Source of the DNA: Brachypodium distachyon
Taxonomy: Eukaryota; Streptophyta; Magnoliopsida; Poales; Poaceae
Reading direction: 5' to 3'
Assembly: GCF_000005505.3 (NCBI RefSeq)
Contig: NC_016131.3
Span: forward strand, 22,341,501 to 22,405,500
DNA: 64,000 bases
Under the pieces are notes generated by a model. The model made no database searches, was not told the DNA's origin, and saw nothing but the letters and a program-made list of their open reading frames with translations. The translations under genes were made by a program, and so were the position numbers. This document shows positions 34,708 to 45,944 of this stretch, in pieces (the stretch's first letter is position 1; each line of letters begins with the position of its first letter).

Positions 34708-36147
34708 TTACTGATTTGAAATTGAACCCTTCACATTGAGCTCCTTGATGAAGCCCACGAGCCTCCGGAACTCCGACGCGGACGATCCTCCTTCAGCGAC
34801 GTCCCGCCTCACCTCCTTCGCCAGCGCTTGAGCCGACCTCCTTAGCTCGCCGGACTCCATGGCCTCCCTCACCATCCCCTCCACGACAGCCCTCTCGCAC
34901 ACATCCTTCATGTCCAGACCCGTCCCCCACACGGCGCCCACGAACCGGCTGTTGGTCTGCTGGTCGCCGAAGAACGGCCAGCACACCAACGGCACGCCTT
35001 CCACGATGCCCTCGAGCGTGGAGTTCCACCCGGCGTGCGTCAGGAAGCACCCCACGGCGCGGTGTCGCAGCACGTCCCGCTGCGGCGCCCAGTCCACGAC
35101 GCGCGCCTTGCCGTTCGCCGCCGCCTCGACGGCTTCCTGGAGCACGGTGCTCTGGCTCGCCCCGACCGTGTCCGGACGGAGCGCCCACAGGAACGCGTAG
35201 CCGGCGTTCACAAGCCCGTGCAGGAACTCCGTGAACTGCTCCAGTGAAATCACCGCGAGGCTGCCCAGGCTCACGTACACGACGGACTTGTCGGCCTGCC
35301 CGTCGAGCCACTCCATGCATCCTTCGTCCTCGGGCCACAAGCTGGTGGACGCCGGTGCCGCCGCGGACGACATGGCGTGCAGAGGGCCTATGGCGAAGAG
35401 GTCGCGCATCCGCGGCGCGATGCGCGCCAACGCTGGCGCCTCGAGCGACACGGCCGTGTTGATTATGAGCGCCCGTGCGCCGGAGCTGCGGGCGGCGTGC
35501 CCCGCGAGGATATGCAAAGCGGGGTCGATGCCGTGGGTGTCGGGACGGCGTCGGCAAGTGCTTGGAAGATCTCGCCGCCGGAGGAAACCCTCCATACCCG
35601 GGACGCCACGGACGGGCGCGTCAAGGTCGACGCCCACGGAGACGGGAACCTCGCCGAGCTCCGTGAGTCTGGGCAGGGAAAGGTAAGCCAACACGCTGCA
35701 CGCGCTCGCCGTGTGGAACGCGAGCGCCGGAACGCCGAGCTCCTCGGCGACATCGACGGTGAAGGGCAGGAACACGTCGCCCACGACGCACGACACCGCC
35801 GGGAACACGCCAACGGCGGCTCCCGCATCGGCGGCATGGCTCCCGGCTGCAGAGAGCATGGAATCGAGGAGAGCACGGTACGCGGCGGCTCCCGTGGTGT
35901 TGAGGGACATGGCGAGCTCCGTGAGGTCGCCCACCGAGCGGGGGTGGTCGTCGGGGAGGCCGTCCGGCACGGACATGAAACGGAGCCGTGCAGCAGGCGA
36001 AGCGGTGGCGGCGGCGCGGCGGAGGTTGGGCTCCGTGTGGAGGAAGGTGACGTGGACGCCGGCGCCGGCGAGGGCCACGGCGAAAGGGAGCATGGAGTTG
36101 ATGTGGCCCTGCAGCGGCCACGGGAACACCAGCACGTGAGCCGCCAT
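34708..36147 (-). CDS. UDP-glycosyltransferase 2
   Basis: Intronless family 1 UGT, 479 aa, tandem paralogue of the gene at 30322-31758 in the same orientation, ~3 kb apart. Catalytic His15 in 'WPLQGHINSML', candidate Asp124 in 'VVGDVFLPF'. The PSPG box is canonical ('FLTHAGWNSTLEGIVEGVPL', ends 'WPFFGDQ'), so unlike its neighbour it keeps the donor-binding His and the Gly. The donor half is almost the same protein in all three UGTs here; the acceptor half differs more, which fits duplication followed by change in acceptor. Start chosen at MAAHVLVFP, aligned with the paralogues. Third-codon positions are strongly GC-biased. Acceptor unknown. Confidence 0.93.
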   Translation of the reverse strand: MAAHVLVFPWPLQGHINSMLPFAVALAGAGVHVTFLHTEPNLRRAAATASPAARLRFMSVPDGLPDDHPRSVGDLTELAMSLNTTGAAAYRALLDSMLSAAGSHAADAGAAVGVFPAVSCVVGDVFLPFTVDVAEELGVPALAFHTASACSVLAYLSLPRLTELGEVPVSVGVDLDAPVRGVPGMEGFLRRRDLPSTCRRRPDTHGIDPALHILAGHAARSSGARALIINTAVSLEAPALARIAPRMRDLFAIGPLHAMSSAAAPASTSLWPEDEGCMEWLDGQADKSVVYVSLGSLAVISLEQFTEFLHGLVNAGYAFLWALRPDTVGASQSTVLQEAVEAAANGKARVVDWAPQRDVLRHRAVGCFLTHAGWNSTLEGIVEGVPLVCWPFFGDQQTNSRFVGAVWGTGLDMKDVCERAVVEGMVREAMESGELRRSAQALAKEVRRDVAEGGSSASEFRRLVGFIKELNVKGSISNQ

Positions 36148-37385
36148 GCCCTGAGGAGGAGGCCGGCAGATTTTTAAAACTAATCAATTGGTCCTCGCAT
36201 GAATAATCACTCCGGGAAGCAGCGGTTGTGTGTGCTGTAGTTGTCATGATTAGGTTCTTTTGACAGTTCCAATTCAGCAACTACATGTACGTAACGGTTG
36301 TGATGATTACGTGTACTTGTGCAAATTTTCTCCGAGCGTCGCCTACAAAATTTGTAATACAGTACCTTTTACGAAACGGAGGGAGTGTGCACGGTAAGGA
36401 TTCTGATGGTTGTACTACAATTTGATTTGGGAGCCCTAATTTTCGGAGTAGAAGAAAAAAACATGATTCTAATCTTCTATATCTAAGTAGGAGAAACCCA
36501 CTACTTGATTTCTCTCGACATGCAAGCATGACACATTATCATACCATTAATTTGTTCACACCTATTTAGTAGCAAACTCATATTTTTTGCGCATGCGTGC
36601 AAGTTACTTTTCATCGAGCTATCTCAACTAATTGAACAATTTATAATCTATCATACAATTCCATTATACATTTTCACTAGATACTCTTTTCTTGCTACTT
36701 TTCACTCATGTATGTTAACTAAAAATTTCCTCAAAGCTCAGGTATGTTAACTAAAAATTTCCGCAACAACGTGCGGGGCATCATCTAGTTGTTTATATCT
36801 GTAAAGATATCTTCAACAAGCCATTACTAAGGCTGATACTTAGATGAGAGAGAATAACAAAACTCAAAGATAGTAACAACCTCTCCAACAAGTGGTTTCT
36901 TCACATTGTTACTAAGACTCAAAAGATATCAATTGTTTATTATGGTTGGTCCCACCAAAACATGATGCTAAGTAACAACTCATTCTCCAATAGTTATTTA
37001 GTGGTTACTTAGACATTGGTTTCCGTGTAGTACCAGTTTCTCTAGGGAGAAATCATCTCCTTCTCTTTGCTCTTCTTTTTTCATCCACATCATCAAAAAG
37101 CTGCCATGTTATGTTTTAGTAACGGCTGACTCACCTTGTTGGAGATGCCCTAAGAAATATGCTAATTGTATTAGATTTGAGAACTCTGATACTTAAAACT
37201 AAGAAATGGTTTATCTGACATTATAGATTTAAGTATTTTACACATGTGGGTATGTACGTAAGGATTTTGATAGTTGAGGCATTTCATCAGGGAAACTTAA
37301 TTTTTTGAATCGGGAAGAAAATCTGATGCTAATGTCTCATCGTGCAGGAAATTGTTGCAAGAGGTAAACACCCCCTCTCAACTTA
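36148..37385. other. UGT2 upstream region with repeat remnants
   Basis: Presumed promoter of UGT2, then AT-rich DNA. 'ACGAAACGGAGGGAGT' near 36372 is half of a Stowaway terminus. A 20-bp direct repeat 'TATGTTAACTAAAAATTTCC' lies at 36711-36730 and 36743-36762. About 36805-37150 looks like another MITE, with loosely inverted 'CTTCAACAAG...ACTAAGGCTGA' and 'TCAGCCGTTACTAA...CTTGTTGGAGA' phrases. No gene. Confidence 0.4.
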
Positions 37386-39502
37386 GAGCATCTCTAGCAG
37401 ATTCCTATGCCCTTGCCCGTAAAAGTTTATCCTTCAAAACCCGTCACCGCATGATATATCTACCACCCGGAGGGGGGATCCGTAGCCTCATTTCCCGCAG
37501 AAAAAAAACCCAATCCACCACTGCCGACGAGAAAACGACTCCTCTCCCTCTAGATCCGGCAAATGTGGCCTGTAAACTGTTCCACCGGAGCGGGGCGAGG
37601 CTGGGGAGGCCGCTCGGCATCACCACACGCTGCCGTCGGGGCAATGCAGATGAGGAGGAGGGGCAGGGCCAGGGTGGAGTGAGGTGATCAAAGCTAGGGT
37701 GACAGTTGTCCAAATGGTGGGGTTGGTGGTCACCCTCATGGTTTGGGGAACTCTCACACACTCTAATTCGGTCATTATATAAACCCTTCTATTATACAAT
37801 TGACATGTTGTAGTTGGATGTATAACTCTCAATCCGAAAAGGGAAGGATTTCTCGCCCTCACAGCGCGCCACCTAATCAGCTACCCATGTATTTTGCGTT
37901 TTCTCAACAGTGTAGGTTTTTTGGGTGCCCCCCTGTTAGTGGCCTTGCCCGGGGGCGGCCTCGTGCACTTTGCGTGTTGGTCGTGCGTGCGCGTTTCGCT
38001 TTGTCGTCCCGTGGCCAGAATTGCCTATATAAACGGCCAGTTGCGCTGCATGCTGTCGTGTTCATTTGCGTTTGTGTAGTGCTGCTTCGGCGGTTGCTGT
38101 GTGTCCTGTGCCAGTGTTCAGGTTTCTGGCGGTTCGCCTACCGACTGTCGTGCCGTGTCTCGTGTTCCTGCCGCCTCGTCGCTGGTTCGTCTCTCGTGTC
38201 GTGTTTCCTTTTGTTTGTTTGAATTGCTTATGCGTATCTGTTGTTCAACGTTTGTCGGTTCATGCATTCGTTCTTACGGTGGCCGTTCTGGTGGTTATCA
38301 GCCGTTCTTGCGCCTGGTTGTCTCGTCTGCGATTTGATTCCTATTGGCTCGGTGTAGGTTCTGTGTAGTGGGCCGTGACGTTGGTTTGGCCGGGGTTGGT
38401 CTCCATCGCTGCTCGCCTGCAGGTCCGTGTTTTGTTCGTCTTGTGTCGTGCCTTTTGTTGTGCGTTGTGCCTACCCGGTTTGCTGGTTATCAACCGTTCT
38501 TGCGCCTGGTTGTCCCGTATGTGATTTGGTTCCTCTTGTCTCGATGCAGGTGCTCCGTTCTGGACCGTGACTTTGGTTTGCCCGGGGTTGGTCTCCGTCG
38601 TTGCTCACGAACAGGTCTGTGTTTTGTTCGTTTTGTGTCGCGCCTCTTTGCTATGCGCTGTGCCTTACCGGGTTTGCTGGTCGGTCGTTCTTGCGCCTGT
38701 CCCGTCTGTGATTTGGTTTCTCTTGTGTTCGTGCAGGTGCTCTGTTCTGTCCCACATCGTTGGTTTGGCCGGGATTGGTCTCCGTCGTTGCTCGCCTGCA
38801 GGTCCATGTTTTGTTCGTTTTGTGTCGTGCCTCTTTGCCGTGTGTTGTGCCTTCCCGGGTTTGCTGGTTATTAGCCATTCTTGTGCCTGGTCGTCCTATC
38901 TGTGATTTGCTTTCTCTTGTCTCGGTGAAGGTGCTGTGTTCTGGGCCGTGACGTTGGTTTGGCTGGGGTTGGTCAACGTCGTTGCTCGCCTGCAGGTCCT
39001 TGTTTTGTTCGTTTTACGTCTTGCCTCTTAGGTGGCCGTGGCCAGTGCCGCTTTGTCGAGCAGGTACTGTTGGTACCGACGCTCCGAAGCGGCGCTGAGG
39101 TGGCAGTGAAGCTCGTACTTCCGCGTGTTGCGCCGCCAGGCCCCGATGGACCGGTGGCGCGCTGCCTCTTCCTCTTCGGTCATGCCGCACCCGCCGCTCG
39201 GGTTAGCCTGGCCCCGCGGCGAACTTGCGCGGCGACCAGAGAGGACCATTGTGGCGGGATTGCGGACTCGCGAGATCGGGGATGGAGATTGCGGCAGCAG
39301 AAGGGGCAGCGGTGAGTTCAAAGTTGGATCCGAACTCGGCCTCCCGAGCCCTACATATAGGGGTGGAGGTTGAACCGATTCGGTTCACCGAATCAGGTTT
39401 TGGTAAATGGGCTTGATTCGGTAACTGGTCTGGCCCAAAATACGGCCCAAAACCGACACGCTTGTTCAGATCGGCCGTTTTCGGTAACTGCTAGAGTTGC
39501 TC
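37386..39502. mobile_element. PIF/Harbinger-like element carrying tandem repeats
   Basis: 2117 bp with inverted ends 'GAGCATCTCTAGCAGA' and the complement of 'GAGCAACTCTAGCAGT', flanked on both sides by TTA (37383-37385 and 39503-39505), a perfect 3-bp target duplication. The termini match those of the element at 32788-34363. The centre holds four ~190-bp tandem repeats (38295-39033). The minus frame 39028-39321 (97 aa; includes 'EEEEAARHRSIGAWRRNTRK') may be a captured or element-derived fragment. No transposase recognised. Confidence 0.65.
38295..39033. repeat. Four tandem copies of a ~190-bp unit
   Basis: Copies start at 38295, 38487, 38681 and 38868 (spacings 192, 194, 187); the last is shortened at ~39033. 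Shared landmarks in each unit: 'GTTCTTGCGCCTGG' (one mutated), 'GTGATTTGGTT', 'TTGGTTTGGCCGGGGTTGGT' and variants, 'GTTTTGTTCG', and 'GGGTTTGCTGG' at the join. The overlapping open frames in this stretch are side effects of the GT-rich repeat. Confidence 0.85.
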
Positions 39503-40832
39503 TTAGTCCCATCTAAAAATGGTATAAATCATCAGTTCCGAACGTCAATGTATCTGTAACCCTTGTTGTTTTGCAGGTTCATTATGTTCTAGTTCTAGCA
39601 CGTAGACTTATATTTATTGTGCAATAGACTAGTAAATTTCATCCATGAGATGTTTTGAATATTGTAATATTAACACAGTAACTTTGGTGAATTCAGACGT
39701 GTATGATTTTTATGCCAAAGCATCCGTGTCAGGCCCTTTTCCTGGACTTGAAGAAGGTGAGCTTTTTTGGCAAAAATGATGCTCGATCCTGAGCACTTGC
39801 TTAGAGGCGCCTTACATTATGCAAGAATCCTATTAGTGGATACTCACATGTGTACATTACCATACCTCAAACAAAAAAAAAACATGTGTACATTACCTTG
39901 ATTAAACAGCCGTCGGTGTGCCCTCGAAAAGGAACTTGTCTCTCGATCTGGCTCTCCCTTTCGGCGATGTGATGGACACGCGTCCTTCGTGCGCTTTGGT
40001 GTGATCTCGGCTCCACGACGCCCTTGGGCTGTGCCTTGGTATGGAGTCATTCGTTCGTTGCTGTGTTCTTGCAAAGACTCGATGTCGAGATGGCGAGATG
40101 CCTTTGGATGGTGTTAGGGGCGCTCCCCTGATGGTGCTTCTGACTGCTATTGTGGTGACGGCGTGTGTTGTCGTCTCTTTTATCTTTCTAGTTCGTTTCT
40201 TTTCTTAGCTCTTTTGTAATTTTTCCTCTATCTTCTTTTGGACCATGTCTCTCGATCTGCGTGGTCAATGGTTTAAGCAGCTTTTAATATTTATTCTTCC
40301 CGTGATGTTGTTCATATGTTTGGGTCTTGATTACGAGGTGTTAATAAAAGATTGAGCGCGCTTTTTATGTTCAGGGCTGCAGATTTATGTTAGGCTATTT
40401 GGTTGTACAGAAATGATAATGTTTTTAATAAAAAGAATTTAACTTTTCCAATGCAGGTTTTGTATTCTTGCACGCACTGGCTCCGTACTTGGTCTATACT
40501 CCTCAAGCCGGCAGACCATCATTTGGCTTTGATGGCGTGCAACCAGCTGAAGGAAGTTGGCATGGACATTTTTTACTCCCCATGAGTGGCGGTCTAGTCT
40601 CCGCCTTGAGGTTGCTTGAGCCGTCTCCTTTCATTGTAATAAATGTGTTCGGTATTTATTGGCTGTGTGCGCCGAGGGTGTGATATTTTGTGATTGTATC
40701 GCTCGATATAGCATTGATATCAATAAAAACTTCAATTTTCGAAAAAAAAACTTTTTTTTGGCCAAGCGCACGTAATGTCCCAACTCTTGAATCGGTGTCG
40801 CTGATTTCGTAAAAAAAGTCTGGCTCTCCCTT
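39503..40832. other. Intergenic DNA with retroelement-like tail
   Basis: No supported gene. About 40450-40750 ends 'CAATAAAAACTTCAATTTTC' followed by 'GAAAAAAAAA', which looks like the 3' end and poly(A) tail of a decayed non-LTR element on the plus strand. 40100-40350 ('TGTTAATAAAAGATTGAGCG') may be another such tail. Confidence 0.35.
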
Positions 40833-40883
40833 TGGGCCTAATTGTTTCTGGGCCTCTTACCTTGGTCTGGCTCACCTTGGGCC
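40833..40883 (+). promoter_or_regulatory. Three TGGGCC (site II) motifs upstream of PnsB3
   Basis: TGGGCC at 40833-40838, 40849-40854 and 40878-40883, about 325-375 bp before the ATG at 41208. Tight repetition of this TCP-type motif suggests a promoter element; function inferred. Confidence 0.4.
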
Positions 40884-41172
40884 TTGGGTCGGTAGTTGCC
40901 CGGTCGATCGATCTTGAGACCGGAGTGGCGACCGATCGATCGCCCTCTGCGCGTCTGTTCCTCTCAGCCTTGCCTGTTCTCTCCCTCTCTGCAGTTCATC
41001 ACCGTGCAAAACGGAAGTGCACCCGGGGCCCCGCTCGCACGCCTTCACCGTCCACAAGTAGCAGCAGCCCAGGATAAGATGATAACACCAAAGCCAAGAC
41101 AAAATCTTGGCGAGCGCGCGCGCACACCTACGGTTTGCAGTGCAGCCGTCGCCCTTCATTGGACAAACAGCG

Positions 41173-41193
41173 CTGCTGCTGCTGCTGCTGCTG
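41173..41193. repeat. (CTG)7 microsatellite
   Basis: Seven CTG units in the presumed 5' UTR of PnsB3, 14 bases before its ATG. A second CTG tract precedes the acceptor of exon 3 (41718-41734). Confidence 0.9.
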
Positions 41194-41207
41194 CCCTCCA
41201 TCTCGCG

Positions 41208-42333
41208 ATGGCAGCGACTCTGCAGTTCCTCAGCCTTCTCGCCGCCTCTTCTTCACATCCAGCTCCTTCCTGCAGAAGCGAGAAGAAGAGCCGCTCCGTC
41301 CATCTGCCGCAGCAGCAGAGGAATAGGAGGCTCCGCGTCATCCGAGCCGTCGAGACGGACGAGCCCTCCGTCGCAGCGCCTCCGGAGGAGGAGCCGCCGT
41401 CCGTCGACTTCGCCTTCGTCAGCGTGAGTTATTCCCGGCCCTCTGCTTAATTAATTAATTAGATGCTCTGCTAGCTTCTTGTCCCTTGGTCGTTGATCAA
41501 GTCAGCGTCGTGTGGCAGCCCCGGTTGCTGCCGGACGGGACGCCGGACGTGCACTACCGGACGGCGTGCGGCGGGCAGAAGCTCAGGGACATCATGCTCC
41601 AAGGGCACATCGACCTCTACGGGCCTTATGTACGTCAGTGCTCATCTTAATTCTTAATTACTGTCTGTCGTATAAGCATTCGTATCCTACTATCAGCTAA
41701 GCTAACATTGCCCTGACTGCTGCTGCTGCTGCAGGATAAGTTCCTGCTCAACTGCTCGGGAGGCGGCGAGTGCGGGACTTGCATCGTGGAGGTACAATGC
41801 ATTTTGGTCGTCTTTAACTTCGTAAGCCTAGCTTACAATTGCAAATTGCAACTCAGGAATCATCAAGTCTTTCTTCCCTTCACATCTTCTCAGGTAGTTG
41901 AGGGCGGTGAAATGCTTTCCCCCAAAAATGAAGTGGAAAAGGAGAAGCTTAGAAGGGTGCGTGGACCAAATCCCAACAACTATAACTTCAGTACAAACTC
42001 GTTTTTTTTATAAGAAGACATTGTTATAGTCATTGAGCGAAAAATTCTGTCTTGTTCAGAAACCCAAGACTTGGAGACTAGCTTGCCAAGCTACGGTTGG
42101 CAAGCCAGATTCAAGAGGGCAGGTAAGGCAGTCTCTACATTGTGCTCAAGAATTACGCCTTCTAATTTCTCAACATTGTGAAAAGACAATGATCGTCGTG
42201 GTTCCATTGTATTGTAATTTCGCAGATTGGCATCAGTAACAGCGTGGCCTTAGCTTGATGCCTTGTTTTGTGCATGCAGATGGTCATTCAGCAGCTGCCG
42301 GAGTGGAAAGTACACGAGTGGGACAGACAATAA
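41208..42333 (+). CDS. PNSB3: Photosynthetic NDH subunit of subcomplex B 3, chloroplastic
   Basis: Nuclear-encoded ferredoxin-like subunit of the chloroplast NDH complex (formerly NDF4), which drives cyclic electron flow around photosystem I. Six exons: 41208-41423, 41519-41629, 41735-41791, 41894-41956, 42060-42122, 42280-42333; frame kept, 187 aa. Residues 1 to ~45 are Ser/Arg-rich without acids, a chloroplast transit peptide. The mature part reads 'FAFVS', 'LLPDGTPDVHYRTACGGQKL', then the cluster motif 'NCSGGGECGTCIVE' (Cys-x5-Cys-x2-Cys), 'KPKTWRLACQATVGKPDSRG' with the fourth Cys, and ends 'QQLPEWKVHEWDRQ'. The acceptor of exon 2 was chosen at 41518 because the nearer AGs at 41501 and 41505 break the frame. 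Sits between UGT2 and UGT3 without functional relation to them. Confidence 0.92.
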
Positions 42334-42466
42334 TTAATTAGTGTATACTAGACACTTGATCATCTGTATACATAAGATTTTCGTGTGCGAACACCCGGCC
42401 GGCAGAATAAAAAAAGAGAGTTGCACTTGATCATCTGGAGAAGAAAACACTTGGCATCAGCAACTT

Positions 42467-42492
42467 TGCACTAAAATCACGACAAGTATTTA
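42467..42492. mobile_element. Stowaway half-remnant
   Basis: 'GCACTAAAATCACGACAAGT' followed by 'ATTTAGGAAC' matches one end of a common Stowaway ('ACAAGTATTTAGGAACGGAG'). Another copy of this end lies at 45605-45634. The opposite ends are missing. Confidence 0.4.
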
Positions 42493-42678
42493 GGAACAGA
42501 GGAAATACAATCGAAGAGGGACAGAGAGGTATGCGATCGAAGAAGTCTTCCATGGTAGTATATCGCTCCCATATACACCGCAGTATACAAAACAACAATG
42601 AAACATTTGTGTACATTTTCTTCGAGGATGTACGTAACCTTTTTCCAACGCATCTCTAGGCTTACATTGTGTGTTCCC

Positions 42679-42955
42679 TTAGACCTCTTCCAATGCATTG
42701 TTCTTTCTTAGGTGTTGTCTCTTGGTCCACAACAAATGTTAAGAAACCATACCTTCAATGCTTATCTCTTAATTTTGTCTCTAAAGTAATCCCTCAGTTC
42801 CATATTTTAATAGTTTTTTGAGAGAGAATCAATGATTGTGTGTTGGTTTGCGTGAACAGACCACCGCTAGCATACGAGACAATTTCATCATTAAGAGGAT
42901 GTCATGTTAGCAAAATGCCTAAGAGACATGCAAAGAGACAAGCATTGGGAGATTC
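42679..42955. mobile_element. MITE with CTCCCAATGC-type termini
   Basis: Left 'GACCTCTTCCAATGCATTG' and the right complement 'GGAATCTCCCAATGCTTG' form loose inverted ends; interior AT-rich and non-coding. A related left end occurs again at 43493 ('CCTCTCCCAATGCATTG'). Confidence 0.45.
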
Positions 42956-43089
42956 CTTATTACTATCGATTTTGATATATCTTAGGCTGTTCAAAATGCA
43001 TGTTATTATAGACACGGTATCATAGGACCTTCATTTAATGATTTACAAGAGACATCGTGTCTTGAAAAGCACTATGTTACCGGTATCAT

Positions 43090-43383
43090 ATTAGAGTAAG
43101 AATAATAGTGGGCTATAACTGGCTACAAGAATTTAAATACTATATGGTGCTTAGTTGGAGGAAAGAAAAGAGGAGAGAGAAGAGAGGTGGGTTGTTAACT
43201 AGGAGCCAGTTACAACACGTGCTCGTAGGCATTATGTGAGACTGTAATGTGGGGCTGCTGTTAATAAAGTATTGTATTCTTATAGCCAACCTATTATAAA
43301 TGTTAGCTATTATATTACTTAAAGATGACATGGCAAAGCTTACAACCAGCAACAGGCTAAAGCTATTAATCTTGCTCTTATGA
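43090..43383. mobile_element. MITE inserted in older MITE remnants
   Basis: Left end 'AGAGTAAGAATAATAGTGGG' and right end complement 'AAGAGCAAGATTAATAGCTT' pair with a few mismatches; ~290 bp, non-coding. The flanks (43010-43090 and 43384-43490) look like fragments of other repeats, including 'GTTACTCCCACTATGACCAT', related to the MITE at 32121. Exact ends and target duplication are unclear. Confidence 0.5.
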
Positions 43384-43490
43384 TACTAGTACTAGCTCTT
43401 TCTTTATTTAATTATATGACACATCATCTCAATGCTTAGGTGGCAATGCATCATATTACCTATGTTACTCCCACTATGACCATCCTTAGG

Positions 43491-44661
43491 CCTCTCCCAA
43501 TGCATTGTCTATTAACAAGCTATCTTAGGTGATGATATTTCATAAGAGACTAACTCCACAATGCATTATATATCTCTTGTTGTCTCTAAGCAAGGTTGCA
43601 TTAATTAATTTAGTAGTTATGTTTGCATGTGATTGGATGAATTAATGTTTTTACCTATGTCTACGTGCAAGAATAATATCTATAACAAGAGACAACCTCC
43701 TCTCTTTCTTCATTAACAAAATAAAAAACCACTAAATAGGGTCGAAGCTGTCAAAAATTTGGAACTTGAGGGTTAAAATTGTAATTCACTCTTTGTTTTA
43801 CATGGGCTATTTGATAAAAGAAACCGTTACTTTGTCACTTGTCCCAAAATAACTAAGTACTTTGGTATTGCTAAAATGCTCCATTTTACTTGTCCCACTT
43901 GCTAAAATGCCCTGATCCACACAACTTGGACTGGTTAAATTCCTTTTCAAAAAAATACTGTTAAATCAAGATCCCTCAAATTTAATTAATCTGATTTGTG
44001 AAATCCCTTTTGTGCCCCTGACGGCCTCACTGATCTCGTCCCCGTTCCTGTGCATCTCCCCGACTCTAGATCTGATCATCTCTCTCTTGTTCTCTCGTCC
44101 TCCAAGCCACTGGTTGTGGGGCTCCGGTGACTGGCAGCGGTCGCTCTCCCATCTCTCTCTTACCTGATGTTCGCACCATCAAGTGCAAAATTCTGGAGCT
44201 TGCTTCTAGTTTCACGTGTTGCACCGGATGCATCAAAAGCTCCTGGGCCTTAGCTTATTGTACATTTCATTATAGATGGATTAGCCGTTCACTCACGAGG
44301 TAAGGTTGAATGCTCCAAATCAATGATTTCTAATATTCTGTTGCATAGGATAAAAGTGTTCTACTGTAGAGCACAAGTACAATGACTGAAAAAGAAATGA
44401 TTTTTCCCACGGATCGTACTCAAGCCCAGACTCAATGACTCAAATCTTTTTTTTTTTACCAGTGACTCAAATCTTCTTGTTTGCCATGCATGGTCGAGTC
44501 TGCCGGTTAATTGACGACTCTCTCATACTCAGACACATGTACATCACGGGCCGCGCAGAATACTTCCCAAAATAAGTAGATAACGACCTGACAAGATTAA
44601 CCCAACAGCTATATATATAGAGAGAGAATGGGTCTGTCTATTTGGCACGCAACTTGAAAGA
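43491..44661. other. Intergenic repeat-rich DNA
   Basis: Begins with another 'CCTCTCCCAATGCATTG' repeat end, then AT-rich DNA and a C/T-rich stretch at 44000-44160. No ORF of note. Confidence 0.35.
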
Positions 44662-44782
44662 TACTTGTCCCTCCGATCCATATTAATTGTGTCAAATTTG
44701 CCAAATATGAATGTATATATATTTAAAAAGCGTCTAAATATTTATGTAATATTTCGACAATTAATATGGATTGCAGGAAGTA
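44662..44782. mobile_element. Degenerate Stowaway-like MITE
   Basis: TA-flanked ~120 bp; left 'CTTGTCCCTCCGATCCATAT', right 'TAATATGGATTGCAGGAAG', with the arms 'ATTAATTGTGTCAAATTTG' and 'AATATTTCGACAATTAAT' partly paired. Confidence 0.65.
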
Positions 44783-45944
44783 TCAAATTTCGATCACAGC
44801 TTTTGTTTCGACCATTAATTTGGTTTTGATCTTGTGGCCTTATTAGCTCTGAATTTGTGGGGACTGACTGCCCAAAAATGACTGAAATTTGTTGTTGTAT
44901 CAGCACTTTTCTTCTGTCCGATATTTGTGTTTGGATATTTTGATCTCTTGTTCATGTACGGGCAAAAAAGCGTCGAAAAACATGAAAAATTACAGTCACT
45001 TTGTTTTGGCGCCAAGGGCAGCAATTTTGGCTGCAAAAATTTTCTTCAGACAAAACTACGGTCCTACCTAATGTTTTTTGATGGGCTGGAATAGTTTGAG
45101 AATAACAAATATAAACAGGAGAAAACGCATCGTAATAATTCATAAAAAACCCTGAAATAAACATTTTGTTTTCAGCTAAACCTCCCATTGAACGTATGAC
45201 ATTTACTGATTTAGTCGTATTGCAAAGCTCCAGCGCCTACAATGATTTTGTCATGCTCTGCATTGCAAGGTAGGCCTTCCGTGGCAAACATGACTTCCCT
45301 TCCAAATTCCAATAGCTGCATCTCTTCTGAGTTCTGAGTGATTCTCCAAGATCATGTTCATTGTGTATAACTCTATCTCTCTCAATCCATGGGACTGACC
45401 ACATTTCAAAAAAAAAAATTCACTACATTTACGACTGGTACTAAAGTCTACAAAGAAATTAAGAAAAACAAATAAGTTGCACATTTGGTAATAATTTTAA
45501 AATTAAACAAATTAATGAAACCGAGAGGCTACATGCATCAGAAACCGAGTTCTCCTTCTGTTTCCTTCCTCGTCACGTCTGAAGGAACATAAATGGAGAT
45601 GTGCACTAAAACAGTGACAAGTATTTAGGAACGAAAGAGCAGCAAAAAGAGTCAAAATCACGGAACTTGTTTCCTCTGGCACGTAGGTGCACAAGAAAGC
45701 ATTCGCTAGCCGCCACCGGCGGCATTATGCAGTGACCGGTCTTTCTCCTCCACGTACGTAATTGCTGACGTGCGCTGCCGCGCCTGCACATTTCTTTTCT
45801 ATGTATAGGAACATGAGGCGTTGAAGGCGACAAGAAGAAGGACCCGGCCGGCCAGCTGCGTACGTAGTGCACGGATTGTTGCGCAGGCGAATCGGGGCGT
45901 ACGTCGTAGGCAGGCGTGCAAGCCACGAACGTACGTCGACGACA
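44783..45944. other. UGT3 upstream region
   Basis: AT-rich DNA, then a GC-rich leader from ~45820. It includes a Stowaway half-end at 45605-45634. Small frames (44815-45484) show no motif. Presumed UGT3 promoter. Confidence 0.35.

Noticed and set aside
35377..36177. 266-aa plus-strand open frame
   Set aside because: Antisense of UGT2; low-complexity Gly/Arg/Glu-rich peptide.
37800..38951. Several overlapping ORFs that look like Cys/Val-rich secreted peptides
   Set aside because: They run through the GT-rich tandem repeats, and the same peptide phrases recur with the repeat period in different frames.
45867..45944. N-terminal extension of UGT3
   Set aside because: 26 residues without similarity to the paralogues, which begin at the position equal to 45945.
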